The position numbers and the translations under genes were made by a program. The notes under the pieces were generated by a model that was not told the origin of the DNA, did not search any database, and saw only the letters and a program-made list of their open reading frames with translations. 64,000 bases of DNA, from NCBI RefSeq assembly GCF_037392515.1, contig NC_090280.1:17362001-17426000 (forward strand), read 5' to 3'. This DNA comes from Haliotis asinina. Lineage: Eukaryota > Mollusca > Gastropoda > Lepetellida > Haliotidae. Positions 19,582 through 29,654 of the stretch are shown here, piece by piece (position 1 is the stretch's first letter; each line of letters begins with the position of its first letter).

Positions 19582-20547
19582 TACATTACATGTACATGGT
19601 ACCCACGCCTTCCCTTCATCCTCATCCACTCTCTAAGATTTCATCATACCTCCCAGAAGTATGTGGCATACATTTTTTAATGATTGCCCCATTATAGATT
19701 ACTTGTGCCTTGTACCTTCCTTAATCTGTCTCAAAGTCCCTGAACCACATTATTTTCCCAACTGCCAAGCCCCCTTACAAAGCTCCCATCCTCCAGATAA
19801 TAGCTTTATCCACTACACCAAGGGAGAAGAACTGAGGGTCAAACCTGGCAATATAATACTGAAACGGTGGCTGACAAAAGTGGATTTAAAGACTGAAACA
19901 GTCAAAATACAGATGGAACTAAATGATAGCAAACTCAAATGCCACTAACATTCAGTCTATGCTTTATACAGTTTTATATAAAGAAAATACAGGTTTAGTC
20001 AGATGCGGGGTTCATATAAAAGCCAAGAATTACACATGTATTTATCCATTATATCTTAATCACATAAGAGACTCATGCATATATGGTCAACAATCCTCTT
20101 TGTTCCACTGGTAATATCCCCCCTCTAAGCGCAATGCTTTACTAGGGGGATCTACTAGTTCTAACAAACTTCTGTATTGTCCATGAATCTTGAACTGTGA
20201 TTCCAGATATCCAGTTTCCAAGAAGCAATGTTTCAACATACCTTTCAACATTTTTTTCATCGACAAACATTTGTGACAACCACACGAAAACAATTATTTG
20301 TAATTTCACTAATCTGACTGATTATATTACTAGTTGTTTAGATAAGATTAAGCCAATCTACGTTGCTGATATATTTTCAGAATGTGGTTCTAGTAGGTTT
20401 CCATACTTTCTCTGGTCTCTCCACATGCAGCATTGTAACGGCCAGGGAAGAGCCGTACATTATATCATGGCCAGCTGTCCTAGAACGTGCCAGTTCTTGT
20501 TTCAAGGGAAGTACAGTGATGCAGACACATAGGATAGCCATATGTAG

Positions 20548-20786
20548 AATGAGGACTATGATTTATGGATATGCAACTTCTTTTATTCAATTAGTGCGTC
20601 GACATAGATACTAATGTATTTGCTGTTGTCAAGCATTTGCTTGACAACGAAAAATGCTTGACAACGAATGCTTGACAACATTAGTATCTATGTCGAAACG
20701 TCGCACTCACGGAATAAAAGAAGTTGTATATCCATAAATCATAGTTCTCATTCTTCATCTACTCAATTTCTAGAATGCCTCTCAAA
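20548..20786. mobile_element. 239-bp inverted-repeat element with 15-bp direct repeats
   Basis: Arms of roughly 95 bp mirror each other: GACTATGATTTATGGATATG, CAACTTCTTTTATTC, GTGCG and CGACATAGATACTAATG, and the same in reverse. The centre holds repeated TTGTCAAGCATT units. The identical 15-mer GATAGCCATATGTAG flanks both ends (20533-20547 and 20787-20801). The long duplication suggests a target-primed retroelement rather than cut-and-paste; the family is unknown. The right-hand duplication touches the stop codon of the minus-strand gene. Confidence 0.8.
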
Positions 20787-20801
20787 GATAGCCATATGTA
20801 G

Positions 20802-20947
20802 TTAATACGGTGCATTTGTCATACTGGCTTTGCAGGCGTCATACGGTGGCGGCGGCGGTGCTGACGGAGTTGGCTGCAGCGGTGGTGCTGATGGTTTCGC
20901 TGTTGTAGATGCACATGTGTACTCCTGATACGAAACATGCTTTGACC
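20802..20947 (-). CDS. Minus-strand membrane protein, terminal Pro-rich exon
   Basis: Acceptor ATGTTCCAG. Encodes SKHVSYQEYTCASTTAKPSA and PPLQPTPSAPPPPPYDACKA, then SMTNAPY and stop. The insertion duplication at 20787-20801 begins directly after the stop. Confidence 0.78.
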
Positions 20948-22866
20948 CTGGAACATAACCCAGTTGGTGAGTGAGTGAGTGAGATTAATTCAGAACTTCG
21001 TTGTTTAATTCCCCACTCAACGGTATTCAGGCTACATGATAGGGGTCTGAAAAAATATGAAGTCCGGACCAGACAATCCGGTGATGACATCATGAGCATC
21101 ATGAGTGTAATTTATCTGGATATGAATACAAAGACACATGTCTACCAAATCAGCATGTCTGACCACCCGATCCCGTAGGTCGCTTGTTACTGCAAGCACG
21201 GGTTGCTGAAGACGAGTTTTAACCCAGATCTTTACTAGAGAAACAGGCATAGGTCGCTGCGGACCATTTCTAACATAGATCTTCACGGGTATTTCTCTTC
21301 TGTTGAGATACTGGCTACAGAGCTCAACGTCTGTCACCTGTCTCCTACAGACTGACCTACGTACCTGTCTGCAGGTCTAGTTGGTTCTGGGTGACCATGT
21401 GGTCCTTCTCCCCATCGGGCTCCTGGCTGCAGCACACCCAGAATACGATCACCCCAATGAACATACTGAACATGACAAAGACCACAGTCACCGCTAGCAG
21501 GTTGTATCTGTCCAAGCCGGAACTACGGATAAACATGAGACTCATGCATTGTTCACATGAAATGGTTTGCCTCAAACAAATATCACACGCAAATAGCGGA
21601 CTGACAGATATAACAACCTTGGCCCCAGTACTCAAAGCGACCGTAGCGCTACGACCATCTTAGCTCTACGATCGCTTTGAGTGATTAAAGGGGCCCTGGC
21701 CCCGATTTCTCGAAACAAACTTAAGTCTGAGTTTTGACTTATGTTCAAGTTTTTTGAGAAAATGCATTTTCCAGAATGAAAGGAAATTGGTATTCAGCTC
21801 AAACATAAAAGACAATCTGAATTTGATGGACAGATTTCTTTAGCTGTTTGGACTTCTTTAGTCTATAAAATGCAGTTGAGATAAAAAAATCAACTGTTTC
21901 AAATTGTCAAACTCAGTCTGAGATTTGAATTAAAACTTAAGTTTGTTTCGAGAAATCGGGCTCTGGTTTGGGTCACGGTCGCTCGCTGCATATTTTAGTT
22001 GCGGTTATAACAATAAAGTTAATGTGTTTTTGTTTGTTTTTTCATTTTATTTTAAAAAAAACAACAACAAACAAACAAACAAAAAAGAAATAATAAGCTA
22101 AAGACATTGGTTTGACAACTGCTTTCTTCCGAGTTATGTCTTGTTAATGTATGTAATATAGCGTTTAATTAAAGCCAGTATTCCAGCGTATACATTCGTT
22201 TACCCAGACGGATCATCATACAATGATACAACCATACAACCATACAATCATACAACCTCAGCATATACTCATAAGTGAAGTGACCATGTAATAACTTAAC
22301 ATGCACGCATCACGTTGTGTAAATAATTCTCAACAAACAAAATAATCTTTCAGTCACCCAACTACTTGGAATATCTTAAGGAAATGGGTTTACCTATCTT
22401 TACATCGCAACGATTTTATTTAAAAAGATTGTCAATAATTGATTAAAATACATACTCTGAATCATCTTGATAACGTGGCTCTGTATGGAGCTTGTCCATG
22501 AAGGTTCTTGCAACTATTTATTGCAAATCGGGGAGCATCGCTTTAAGAGAAACAACAATCTGAAAGTACCGTACCACTGCTCACCTTTCCAAAGGCCACA
22601 GAGACATGCTTATTTTACCTATATGTCACGTGAAACTCAAATGACTCAAGTCCCTACGGATATACCTACATGACACAATGGAATGCCCACAAGAAAAGAG
22701 TTCAGTATTGCGCAAACCCTTCTATATATGCCCCGGAACTTATTAATAAATCCCCGTAAATGAACACAATAAGCGTCATTGCCCGAGTGTTTCCATAAGT
22801 GTTTGCCTACAACGACAAGCAGAATCCCAAGGCTTACAATGACGTTATCATTCAATGTCATTCTTG

Positions 22867-22898
<32 letters not shown>

Positions 22899-23241
22899 TG
22901 TGTATTCCACGACAAGCAGGGTCGTGCGGCAAGATTCGCTGACTTGGTTGACACTTGTCATCGTATCCCAATTGCGCAGATCAATGCTCAAGATGATATT
23001 CACTGGATTGTCTGGACGAGACTATTATTTACAGACCGCTGCCATAGGGCTGGGATAATACTGAGTGCGGCGTTAAACAGCACGTCAGTGCGCATTGAAA
23101 TAGTGTGTGAATGTTACCCAAGCTTACCTGCAATCCAGACACTACATAATTACACAAAATCCAAAAGATATACTCACATTGGGGAATACATCAGGTGATA
23201 ACGACAGTCATCTTCCTCAACTTCAGCCTGCTGTATGCTGA
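20802..23241 (-). CDS. Unrecognised single-pass membrane protein with Pro-rich tail, three 3' exons
   Basis: Three exons splice on the minus strand with matching phases: 23178-23241, 21365-21522 and 20802-20947 (stop TAA at 20804-20802). In order they encode an acidic extracellular stretch (QQAEVEEDDCRYHLMYSP), one hydrophobic segment (NLLAVTVVFVMFSMFIGVIV, then FWVCC) and a cytoplasmic tail. The tail reads SQEPDGEKDHMVTQNQLDLQ, then PSAPPLQPTPSAPPPPPYDA, and ends MTNAPY. The CC pair just inside the membrane could be palmitoylated, and the tail has a PPxY motif (both inference). I do not recognise the family. Shisa- and VOPP1/WBP1-type proteins have a similar layout but no clear sequence match is visible. 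The 5' exons are not certain; a 19-base exon at 23478-23496 starting MCVRSS fits in phase but lies in low-complexity DNA. Confidence 0.75.
20967..21290 (-). mobile_element. SINE-B copy with duplicated head
   Basis: (TGAG)n tail at 20967, body GACCAGACAATCCGGTGATG, head GACCACCCGATCCCG ... GGGTTGCTGAAGACGAG. A second head unit follows (GGTCGCTGCGGACCATTTC, TAACATAGATCTTCACGGG). Lies in the intron between 20947 and 21365. Confidence 0.85.
21365..21522 (-). CDS. Minus-strand membrane protein, transmembrane exon
   Basis: Acceptor TATCCGTAG, donor CAG|GTACGT. 52 full codons, containing the membrane span followed by FWVCCSQEPDGEKD. Confidence 0.8.
21630..21682. repeat. Fold-back element, 53 bp
   Basis: Arms ACTCAAAGCGACCGTA and TACGATCGCTTTGAGT around a short spacer that itself contains TAGCGCTA. 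Similar pieces occur at 34675-34770 and 57475-57570. Confidence 0.75.
21701..21960. mobile_element. 260-bp MITE
   Basis: Terminal inverted repeats of 26 bp starting CCCGATTTCTCGAAACAAAC at both ends, with weaker inverted similarity further in (CTGAGTTTTGAC). No coding capacity; the target duplication is unclear. Confidence 0.8.
22866..22902 (+). repeat. (TGCG)n microsatellite
   Basis: About nine TGCG units. Confidence 0.95.
22915..23085 (+). mobile_element. SINE-B copy
   Basis: TCGCTGACTTGGTTGACACT, GCGCAGATCAATGCTC, ATTCACTGGATTGTCTGGA and TTACAGACCGCTGCCATAGG, with tail GAGTGCGGCGTTAAAC. Head truncated. Confidence 0.85.
23178..23241 (-). CDS. Minus-strand membrane protein, juxtamembrane exon
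   Basis: Acceptor CTTCGTAG and donor AAT|GTGAGT. 64 bases, in phase with exon 21365-21522 (AT plus T makes Ile). Encodes SIQQAEVEEDDCRYHLMYSP. Confidence 0.7.
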
Positions 23242-23504
23242 CTACGAAGTGAGTCAAATTTAATTGTTGCTACCTTTGTTGTTTATTACACTGACTTCAA
23301 TAGATTACACCTCCGGTTGCACATTTCACAGCGAACAACGGTTCTCAAATCGATGATATATTTATGTGAGAAACAGCTGCAGTATATGACATCGAGTCAA
23401 CAAAAGACTTTGGCCCCGAGATGATTCCTTTTGAAAAAAAAACTTTTTATTCTCACCACGCCGCACGGCGCACTTACAGCTACTACGCACGCACATGCGA
23501 TTAT

Positions 23505-23545
23505 ACACGCGCGCGCACACACTCACCACACACACACATCACTTA
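23505..23545 (+). repeat. (CA)n/(CG) low-complexity run
   Basis: CACGCGCGCGCACACACTCA followed by CA repeats. It adjoins the candidate 19-base exon of the minus-strand gene. Confidence 0.85.
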
Positions 23546-23581
23546 AGTTTGATATTGCCTGTTAAAGGCTGTAGCTACATG

Positions 23582-23660
23582 TGGCGGCAGTCTGTAAGAC
23601 AGAAAACTGAACCAGACAATCCAGTGATCAACAAATTGAGCATCGATCTCCGACTGAAGT
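23582..23660 (-). mobile_element. SINE-B body fragment
   Basis: GGCGGCAGTCTGTAAGACAG, CCAGACAATCCAGTGATCAA and GAGCATCGATCTCCG. Confidence 0.7.
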
Positions 23661-23837
23661 TCGAAGGTCTATGGACACTCGTTGTACGGCCCGACAGAAA
23701 CCAAATTTACTAAATTCCACAGACGCATACAAGTACATGCCAAGTCAATGTAGGTTATGATTCAGTAAAATGTTTTCATTCATCACTGGATAAACGAAAC
23801 TTTGTGCTCAATGCTTTTCCCTTGTGTTATAATTGAA

Positions 23838-23912
23838 CCGTGAAAATCCAGGTTAGAACTGGCAACCCATGGCTATCGTAAGAGACGGGATCGGGTGGTC
23901 AGATTCGACATC
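23838..23912 (+). mobile_element. SINE-B head fragment
   Basis: CGTGAAAATCCAGGTTAGAA, CTGGCAACCCATGGC, then GATCGGGTGGTCAGATTCG. Confidence 0.7.
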
Positions 23913-23961
23913 ATATGCATCGATCCAAGCAATTTGCTAGTTTGTTTGTTCCTTTGTTGGT

Positions 23962-24354
23962 CAACACCTCATACAGTATTCCAGCTATACGACGGCAGTA
24001 TAGGTGATCGAGTCTGGACCAGACAATCCAGTGAGTGACGTCATGAATGTCGATCAGCAAGTCAGGGTCCTGGATGCCGTTGCTCAAAGTGATCTTAACG
24101 CCAAGGTGGCCGTACCTCTCATGCTTTGCCATAGGTAGCCTTAGTGCTAAGGTTGTTTTGTATAACCGCACCCTAATCTACAAAGGGTTCGTAAGGTTAC
24201 GAACGTGTCGTAACTCTATAGTTTATCACTGGCTTACGAATGTCTCACCGCTGCGAACGTTTTGTAGATCAAGGTCCTGACAACTCGATCCCGTTAGTCA
24301 ACTCTTACAAGCATGGGTTGCTAAATATTTCTGTTCCAGATCTTCACGGGTGTC
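23962..24354 (-). mobile_element. SINE-B copy split by a 200-bp insertion
   Basis: The body (CCAGCTATACGACGGC ... GACCAGACAATCCAGTG) runs to about 24065, and the head resumes at 24280 (CAACTCGATCCCGTTAGTC ... TTCACGGGTG). The 7-mer GGTCCTG flanks the insert (24066-24072 and 24273-24279). The insert has no clear terminal inverted repeats. Confidence 0.65.
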
Positions 24355-24627
24355 TACGTACTATGGACATATGGCGCACAACAAAGTCACTTGGAGCCAG
24401 TACCTTAATCGTTTAGTCCCTTCATATAGATATTTACCTACTTATTTCAAATCGACAATACCGTTAATACCTCCCGCTAATACAGGTACATGTATTTATG
24501 GCAGCCACAACCATCTGTTCCCGCACATGATCGCCGCAGGATCCGCTAAAGCGGCTTTGTAACACCTGGCAACATGAGCTACTGTTCACAACAGCACTTA
24601 AACCTGACTACAAGTCCACACAGGACG

Positions 24628-24652
24628 ATGGTGTGCGCGGTGATTCGAAAAG
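24628..24652 (+). CDS. Candidate first coding exon of the galactosyltransferase-like gene
   Basis: ATG in a good context (A at -3, G at +4) encodes MVCAVIRK. Donor AAAAG|GTTAGT leaves one base. Joined to the acceptor at 26210 this gives Gly and stays in frame with the transferase, adding about 21 cytoplasmic residues rich in basic side chains before MTRLY. An in-frame match could occur by chance one time in three, so this is a reasonable but unproven exon. If it is not used, translation starts at 26248. Confidence 0.45.
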
Positions 24653-25329
24653 GTTAGTCGATTTCAAACGATGCCATCTACGTTGTATATATACATGGAC
24701 ACTTTCTGCAAATTTGACATTTTTCTGTAAATTTGGTATCACCTGAAATGAATTATGTTTTATTAAGGGCAATAATTACGTTTCGGCTGATCTTTGCTAT
24801 TTATCACACTGTCAGACTCTGGGATCTCGAAACTACCGACATTTTTATAACTTCGAGATATGCGGATATTCGAGATAGCAAGGCACGTACGACGACGGAG
24901 ATCAAGTTACAGTATTATTTTCTCTGATCTTATATCAAACACTGATTTTACGTGCGCAGTAAAACAATATACATGTACTACTCAAAAGATGTTTAAGACG
25001 CCTATTGTTTCATTACAGCGTCACTACCACCTGAGGCTTATTCATGTTTACATTTATTCACTGTTTGGATATTGCGAGTAGCTTCGCACGGCTTTTAATC
25101 ACATAATCCGACGTTGATTGTTTTGTAAAACAAGGAGAGTGAAGCCACATACTTACTTATGTCTGCCTACTCACATAGTTGGGGTGATGGGAATCAATAA
25201 TATTGCCTTTATGACTGCATCAAAATTATTTGTCGATAAATCACATTCAACTGCACTGTTGGTACTCTTTTTGTGCTCTCAGTGAATACATTTGCACATT
25301 CCAAGGCAAATGCCAAATTATTATTTTGT

Positions 25330-25702
25330 AAAATACGTCAAACAATATCATGACGGGACACCAGAAATGGGCTTCACACAGAAATGAGTGAGTGAGTGAG
25401 TTTAGTTTTACGCCACACTCAGCAATATTCCAGCTATATGGCGGCGGTCTGTAAATAATCGAGTCTGCACCAGACAATCCAGTGATCAACAACATGAGCA
25501 TCGACCTGCGCAATTGGAAACCGATGACATGCGTCAACCAAGTCAGCAAGCCTGACCACCCGATCCCGTTAGTCGCCTCTTACGACAAGCTGAGTCGCCT
25601 TTTATGGCAAGCTTGGGTTGCTGAAGGCCTATTCTACCCCGGGTGGACCTTCACGGGTCACACAGAAATGAGCTTTAACCACTAAACTACTCATCTCCCT
25701 CC
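25330..25702 (-). mobile_element. SINE-A copy interrupted by SINE-B
   Basis: Reverse SINE-A pieces lie on both sides of the SINE-B at 25389-25658. The left is ATGACGGGACACCAGAAATGGGCTTCACAC; the right is CTTTAACCACTAAACTACTC. The joined pieces read as one SINE-A. Confidence 0.8.
25389..25658 (-). mobile_element. SINE-B, full length with 14-bp target duplication
   Basis: CACACAGAAATGAG flanks both ends (25375-25388 and 25659-25672). Read on the minus strand it starts ACCCGTGAAGGTCC, has the 5' section with an extra GACTCAGCTTGTCG step, and ends in (CTCA)n. Confidence 0.93.
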
Positions 25703-25796
25703 GAGCTATTCGGGCCATAAAAAGAACTTATCTCAGCCAATGTGTCCAGGGTATGTAACATGGCATAACGGGGACAGTACAAAGTGGCTAATTGTT

Positions 25797-25925
25797 TTTC
25801 TGTGTTTGTTTTGGTTGTTGTTTGTTTGTTTGTTGCTTTTGTGCTTTTTTGTTGTTGTTTTCTTTTCTTTTCTTTTGTTTTTGTTTTGTGTTTTTGTTTT
25901 TGTTTTGTTTGTTTGTTTTTTGGGT
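25797..25925 (+). repeat. T-rich (GTTT/TTTG)n stretch
   Basis: Irregular runs of GTTT, TTGT and TTTTC. It encodes only low-complexity Phe/Val/Cys frames. Confidence 0.85.
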
Positions 25926-26035
25926 GTTTTGTCTACATTTACTATCTCCCTGACTTCAGTACAACTGAAAGAGTCCTGACGATCATGTAGTCGTTTGTAA
26001 CCGATCCCCACCAACGTTGTCCTTCACTGTGTCCG

Positions 26036-26196
26036 GGTTGGTGGGGTAACCAAGCGGTTAAAGCGTTCGCTCGTCACGCTGAAGACTCGCGTTCGATTCC
26101 CCATATGGGTACAATGTGTGAAGCCCGTTTCTGGTGTCCCCCAACCGTGATATTGCTAAATGATTGCTAAAAGGGGCGAAAAACTAAACTAAACTT
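26036..26196 (+). mobile_element. SINE-A copy next to a splice acceptor
   Basis: GTTGGTGGGGTAACCAAGCG (A box), GCGTTCGATTCCCCATATGG (B box), then GAAAAACTAAACTAAAC. It ends about 13 bp before the acceptor at 26208-26209. Confidence 0.9.
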
Positions 26197-26209
26197 TATC
26201 TGGTTCCAG

Positions 26210-27627
26210 GCTTCCTGTACGATGGCTTCCTTTTTGTCAAACGGAGGATGACGCGGCTTTACCGACACCGTTACATGATTGTCGTCGTTGTCGCCATCGT
26301 CACTATCAGTCTCGTGGTCATCCGACACTCCGTCCACAATGGGCAGTTGCGTAAACACGGATCCAGTCCGAATCCTGTCATAAAGGGTCAAGGTCAGCTG
26401 AAAATAGGTCAAGGTCAGTCGCTCAGTTTCGGTAGATTGCACAGTGATGAATTAAATTATCCGACTTCGAAAGTGATTAAAGGCAAAGAAGGTATTGAAA
26501 ACAGAATTAATAAGACACTGCATGAAATACTTCAAAACCGTTTACCAAGTGGTTTCAAGGACGACATTCTTAATAAGACACGTGGGAATATCAAGTCCAC
26601 ATTTAGACACATGTTGGCACTGCAACTCCCGGACAAGGATCCTGAAGCTTGGCACAACAACGTCTCCGACTCCGTCTGGTTCGACTACTTCACACCAACG
26701 ACTTCTGTGACCAACCCGCACAAGTTTGAATTCCTCCTGTCAGCAAAGTCAATGTGTGACAATGTACAGGAGATCGATGTCGTGGTCACCATCCACTCCA
26801 GACACCAGAACCGGAAGCGACGTGACGTCATCAGGAGTACATGGGGCGGAGAAGCCAGAAGGGGTCTTTGGATGAACGAAAGCCTTCCAGGAACAGCAAG
26901 AGTGGTATTTCTATTCGGGAAAAGCCGGAATAACACAGAAAATATTCTCCTTGAAAAGGAAAACAAGATCCATGGTGATATTGTTCAAGAAGACTTCACG
27001 GACGTGTATAGAAATCTGACACTGAAGAGTCTGATGGGGTTGCGTTGGGTGGCTCAATACTGTTCCTCTGCATTCTACATGCTGAAAACAGACGATGACG
27101 TGTTTGTGCATCTGTCTCGCCTGATTCGTTTTGTAAAGAAACTAAGATTCAATCAGGCCCCAGAGAAATATATTTACGGCCGACAAAATTATCCTATCCC
27201 TGCTCTGAGGTCGGGCCACTGGGGTGTAGACCGGAAGTTGTACCCTTTTAAACGTTTTCCCAAGTACGTAAGCGGCGGAGGGTATCTACTTCCGGTTTCA
27301 ATGGCACATCCGCTGTTTAACATCTCAAAATATTTCCCACAATTCCCACTGGAGGATGTTGGAGTGACGGGAGTTTTGCGAAAGGCGCTTGGTTATCAGC
27401 TGCAGTACCTCCCCGCTCTTATAGAGAGGAGGTACCGGCATCATTCCGCAGTGTGTGATATGGCGAGGATTACAGACTACGTTCTCATTCATGCTGTTGA
27501 CCCCTCGCTCATGCAAGGCATTTATAATACGTTGGCAATTAATGGGACAGGTTGCCCTGAGAACGTGAGAGTATTCCAACAGCTGAGACGCTATTTGGGG
27601 AAAGACCTGCCACTGCGTATTGTGTAA
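26210..27627 (+). CDS. GT31 beta-1,3-galactosyltransferase-type enzyme, main exon
   Basis: From the ATG at 26248 the frame gives 459 residues; acceptor TGGTTCCAG lies at 26209. The enzyme would transfer a sugar (Gal or GlcNAc) in beta-1,3 linkage to glycoconjugates in the Golgi lumen; donor and acceptor cannot be read from sequence. It has type II membrane topology: a short basic tail, a signal anchor at about residues 10-25 (IVVVVAIVTISLVVI), and a stem to about 165. The catalytic domain contains KRRDVIRSTWG (190-200), VVFLFGKS (219-226), EKENKIHGDIVQEDFTD (236-252), KTDDDVFV with the metal-binding DDD at 282-284, YVSGGGYLL (340-348) and LEDVGVTG (368-375). This order is the standard GT31 pattern. 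Length is slightly above the usual 330-420 because of a long stem. Seven or so N-glycosylation sequons support lumenal location. It is not assigned to a specific human paralogue. Confidence 0.93.
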
Positions 27628-27774
27628 ACAATGCCAGACACAGTTACCACATCTGTTTATCTGTATTCTCGGCCCTGTTTCACAAAACTATCTGAGAAAT
27701 ACGGTAGTCATACTGCCTAGATCGCTTTGTGAGACGCGACACTGGGTTGGAATCATCACCTTAACTATCTTATC

Positions 27775-27850
27775 TATGTGGGGAATCAAACCCGGGCCTT
27801 CAGGTAACTGTCAAGCCCTCACCCACTAGACTATCGGGATCGTCCCACAT
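27775..27850 (-). mobile_element. SINE-A tRNA-half fragment
   Basis: GTGGGGAATCAAACCCGGGC, CTTCAGGTAACTG and CACTAGACTATCGGG, the reverse of the A- and B-box region. Confidence 0.7.
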
Positions 27851-28666
27851 GGGTTCGAGACAATCAAAAGGGTTGTTATCTTCCTACATGGTGGCTGGCT
27901 TTGCTTTTGTGTGGGTATAAAACATTAATAACTGTTTCACGGTGTGACTGGACTACAAATGATATCATAAAATGTTTATTCAAGAACCTGTTGTGTTTTA
28001 TTATCCAAAAATGGCTTCAACTTTAGAACACCTGAAGGAACAGAATTTGGCTGGGATTTTTATATTTTTTTTAAAAGAAATAGTTAATGTGTCAGGTGTC
28101 CTGAAAATAAGTTTTTTTACCTCTTTTCAAAGAATCATTATTCAAAGAAAATCTGCACGGTGACATATACTGTCTTTATCATCGATGGGTATTTTCTACC
28201 CTCATGTCCAAACATTTTCGGAAAAAGAATATTCCAGTGTTGTGTATTATGGTCACGTGTGACTTGAAATGTTGCAGTCTCTGGGTGACGATTGATGGAT
28301 CACTTTCATATGTATAACTGTTACCCACGTCGTTGTCAACAAGCACACATGGTATTTTATCAGAGTCACGTGGACCAATCAAAACTCGACATTCTTTCAT
28401 GAGGCTTCAATGAACCACACACCAAATGGCAATCCTCCCATTCAACAGGGGTACACCACTTAAAGGCACACTCACCGTTGTCTTCAGCCTATAGAAAAGT
28501 AAATGGTGCATTAAGTTAGTATCAACTGTCAGCTGATACCTAGAGTAAAGGTGACACTAATCTGACGTGAATATTATTTTGCATCAAATCAGCGTGCCGC
28601 ACAATGTCGTACACATGGGTAAAGCCATTTCATTTAGCTTTTTTCACTTGTTGTTTATTACTTAGT
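27851..28666. other. Intergenic, no supported gene
   Basis: A minus-strand frame at 28179-28400 (MKECRVLIGPRDSDKIPCVL ...) and an overlapping Cys-rich frame up to 28490 behind an acceptor-like TTCTATAG are suggestive. They conflict with each other and have no recognisable family, so I do not call a gene. Confidence 0.4.
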
Positions 28667-28905
28667 GGGACCCGTGAAGATCCTGGGTAGAATAGGCCTT
28701 CAGCAACCCATGCTTGCAATAACAGACGACTATGCTTGTCGTAAGAGGCGACTAGCGGGATCGGGTGGTCAGGCTCGCTGACTTGGTTGACACATGTCAT
28801 CGGTTCCCCACTGTGCAGATCGATGCTCATGTTGTTGATCTCTGGATTGTCTGGTCCAGACTCGATTATTTACAGACCGCCGCCATATAGCTGGAATTTA
28901 TGTCA
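28667..28905 (+). mobile_element. SINE-B, nearly full length
   Basis: Starts GGGACCCGTGAAGATCCTGG. Contains GATCGGGTGGTCAGGCTCGC, TGACTTGGTTGACACATGTC and ATTTACAGACCGCCGCCATA, then stops within the shared tail. Confidence 0.92.
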
Positions 28906-29139
28906 GTTTCATATACTTTCTCGTGGTACCATGACATCACATAGAAGAGAAACTGTCAATGGAAGTTCTTTCTCCCCTCGGTTATCATATGCTGTGCCTA
29001 CATTCAGCCTAGTTGAGATGGGTACGACAGCTTAGCTGGTAAATATGACAACTAGCCGTCAACAAGTCGCGTGACCTGCACGGGTTCCATCGCGAAACAT
29101 GTCCATAGTAAGACATCGTCAGAATTTGTCTTCGCCCAG

Positions 29140-29250
29140 GGCCGTGACTTACGAAGCTCTCTTAAATCTAAGATAGTCGTAAGTGCCATGCATTAATATT
29201 AACCTACGACTATCCTAGCGCTAAGAGAGCTTCGAAAACCTGGGCCCAGG
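29140..29250. mobile_element. Fold-back MITE, about 110 bp
   Basis: CGAAGCTCTCTTAAATCTAA with GATAGTCGTA mirrors TACGACTATCCTAGCGCTAA with GAGAGCTTCG. The outer flanks carry GGGCC and GGGCCC. Confidence 0.8.
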
Positions 29251-29390
29251 TGTAGAGTCGGACGCTCAAGTCAAACATTCTGTATGTTACCGTAGTGTAA
29301 CACGGACACCCTACTGAAACACAGTATACTGATTCCGAGCGGACCCATAATGGTGTGAGCAGTGGAGGGTTACGAGCTGAATGTTAGGAG

Positions 29391-29551
29391 AGAGTGAGTT
29401 TAGTTTTACGACGTTTTTATGAATATTCCAACAATAACAGGGCGACGAACACCACAATTGGGCTTCTCACATTGCAGCCATGTTGGGAATCGAACCCGGG
29501 TCTTCAGCGTGACGAGCAAACGCTCTTCCCACTAAGCTATGCCACTGCTCC
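29391..29551 (-). mobile_element. SINE-A copy
   Basis: AGTTTAGTTTTACGACG (tail), GGGAATCGAACCCGGGTCTT (B box, reversed), CCCACTAAGCTATGCCACTG (A box, reversed). Confidence 0.9.
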
Positions 29552-29654
29552 AGTTGAATATTAGGACGTTTAAGACAGGGTAAGTGAAACGTACCACCGG
29601 TATCCATTAAAACAAACCCTGTCCACTTCACCATGGCTCCTCTCCATGTGAAAG

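Noticed and set aside
22646-23198. Frames across the (TGCG)n run
   Set aside because: They mix microsatellite with SINE-B sequence.
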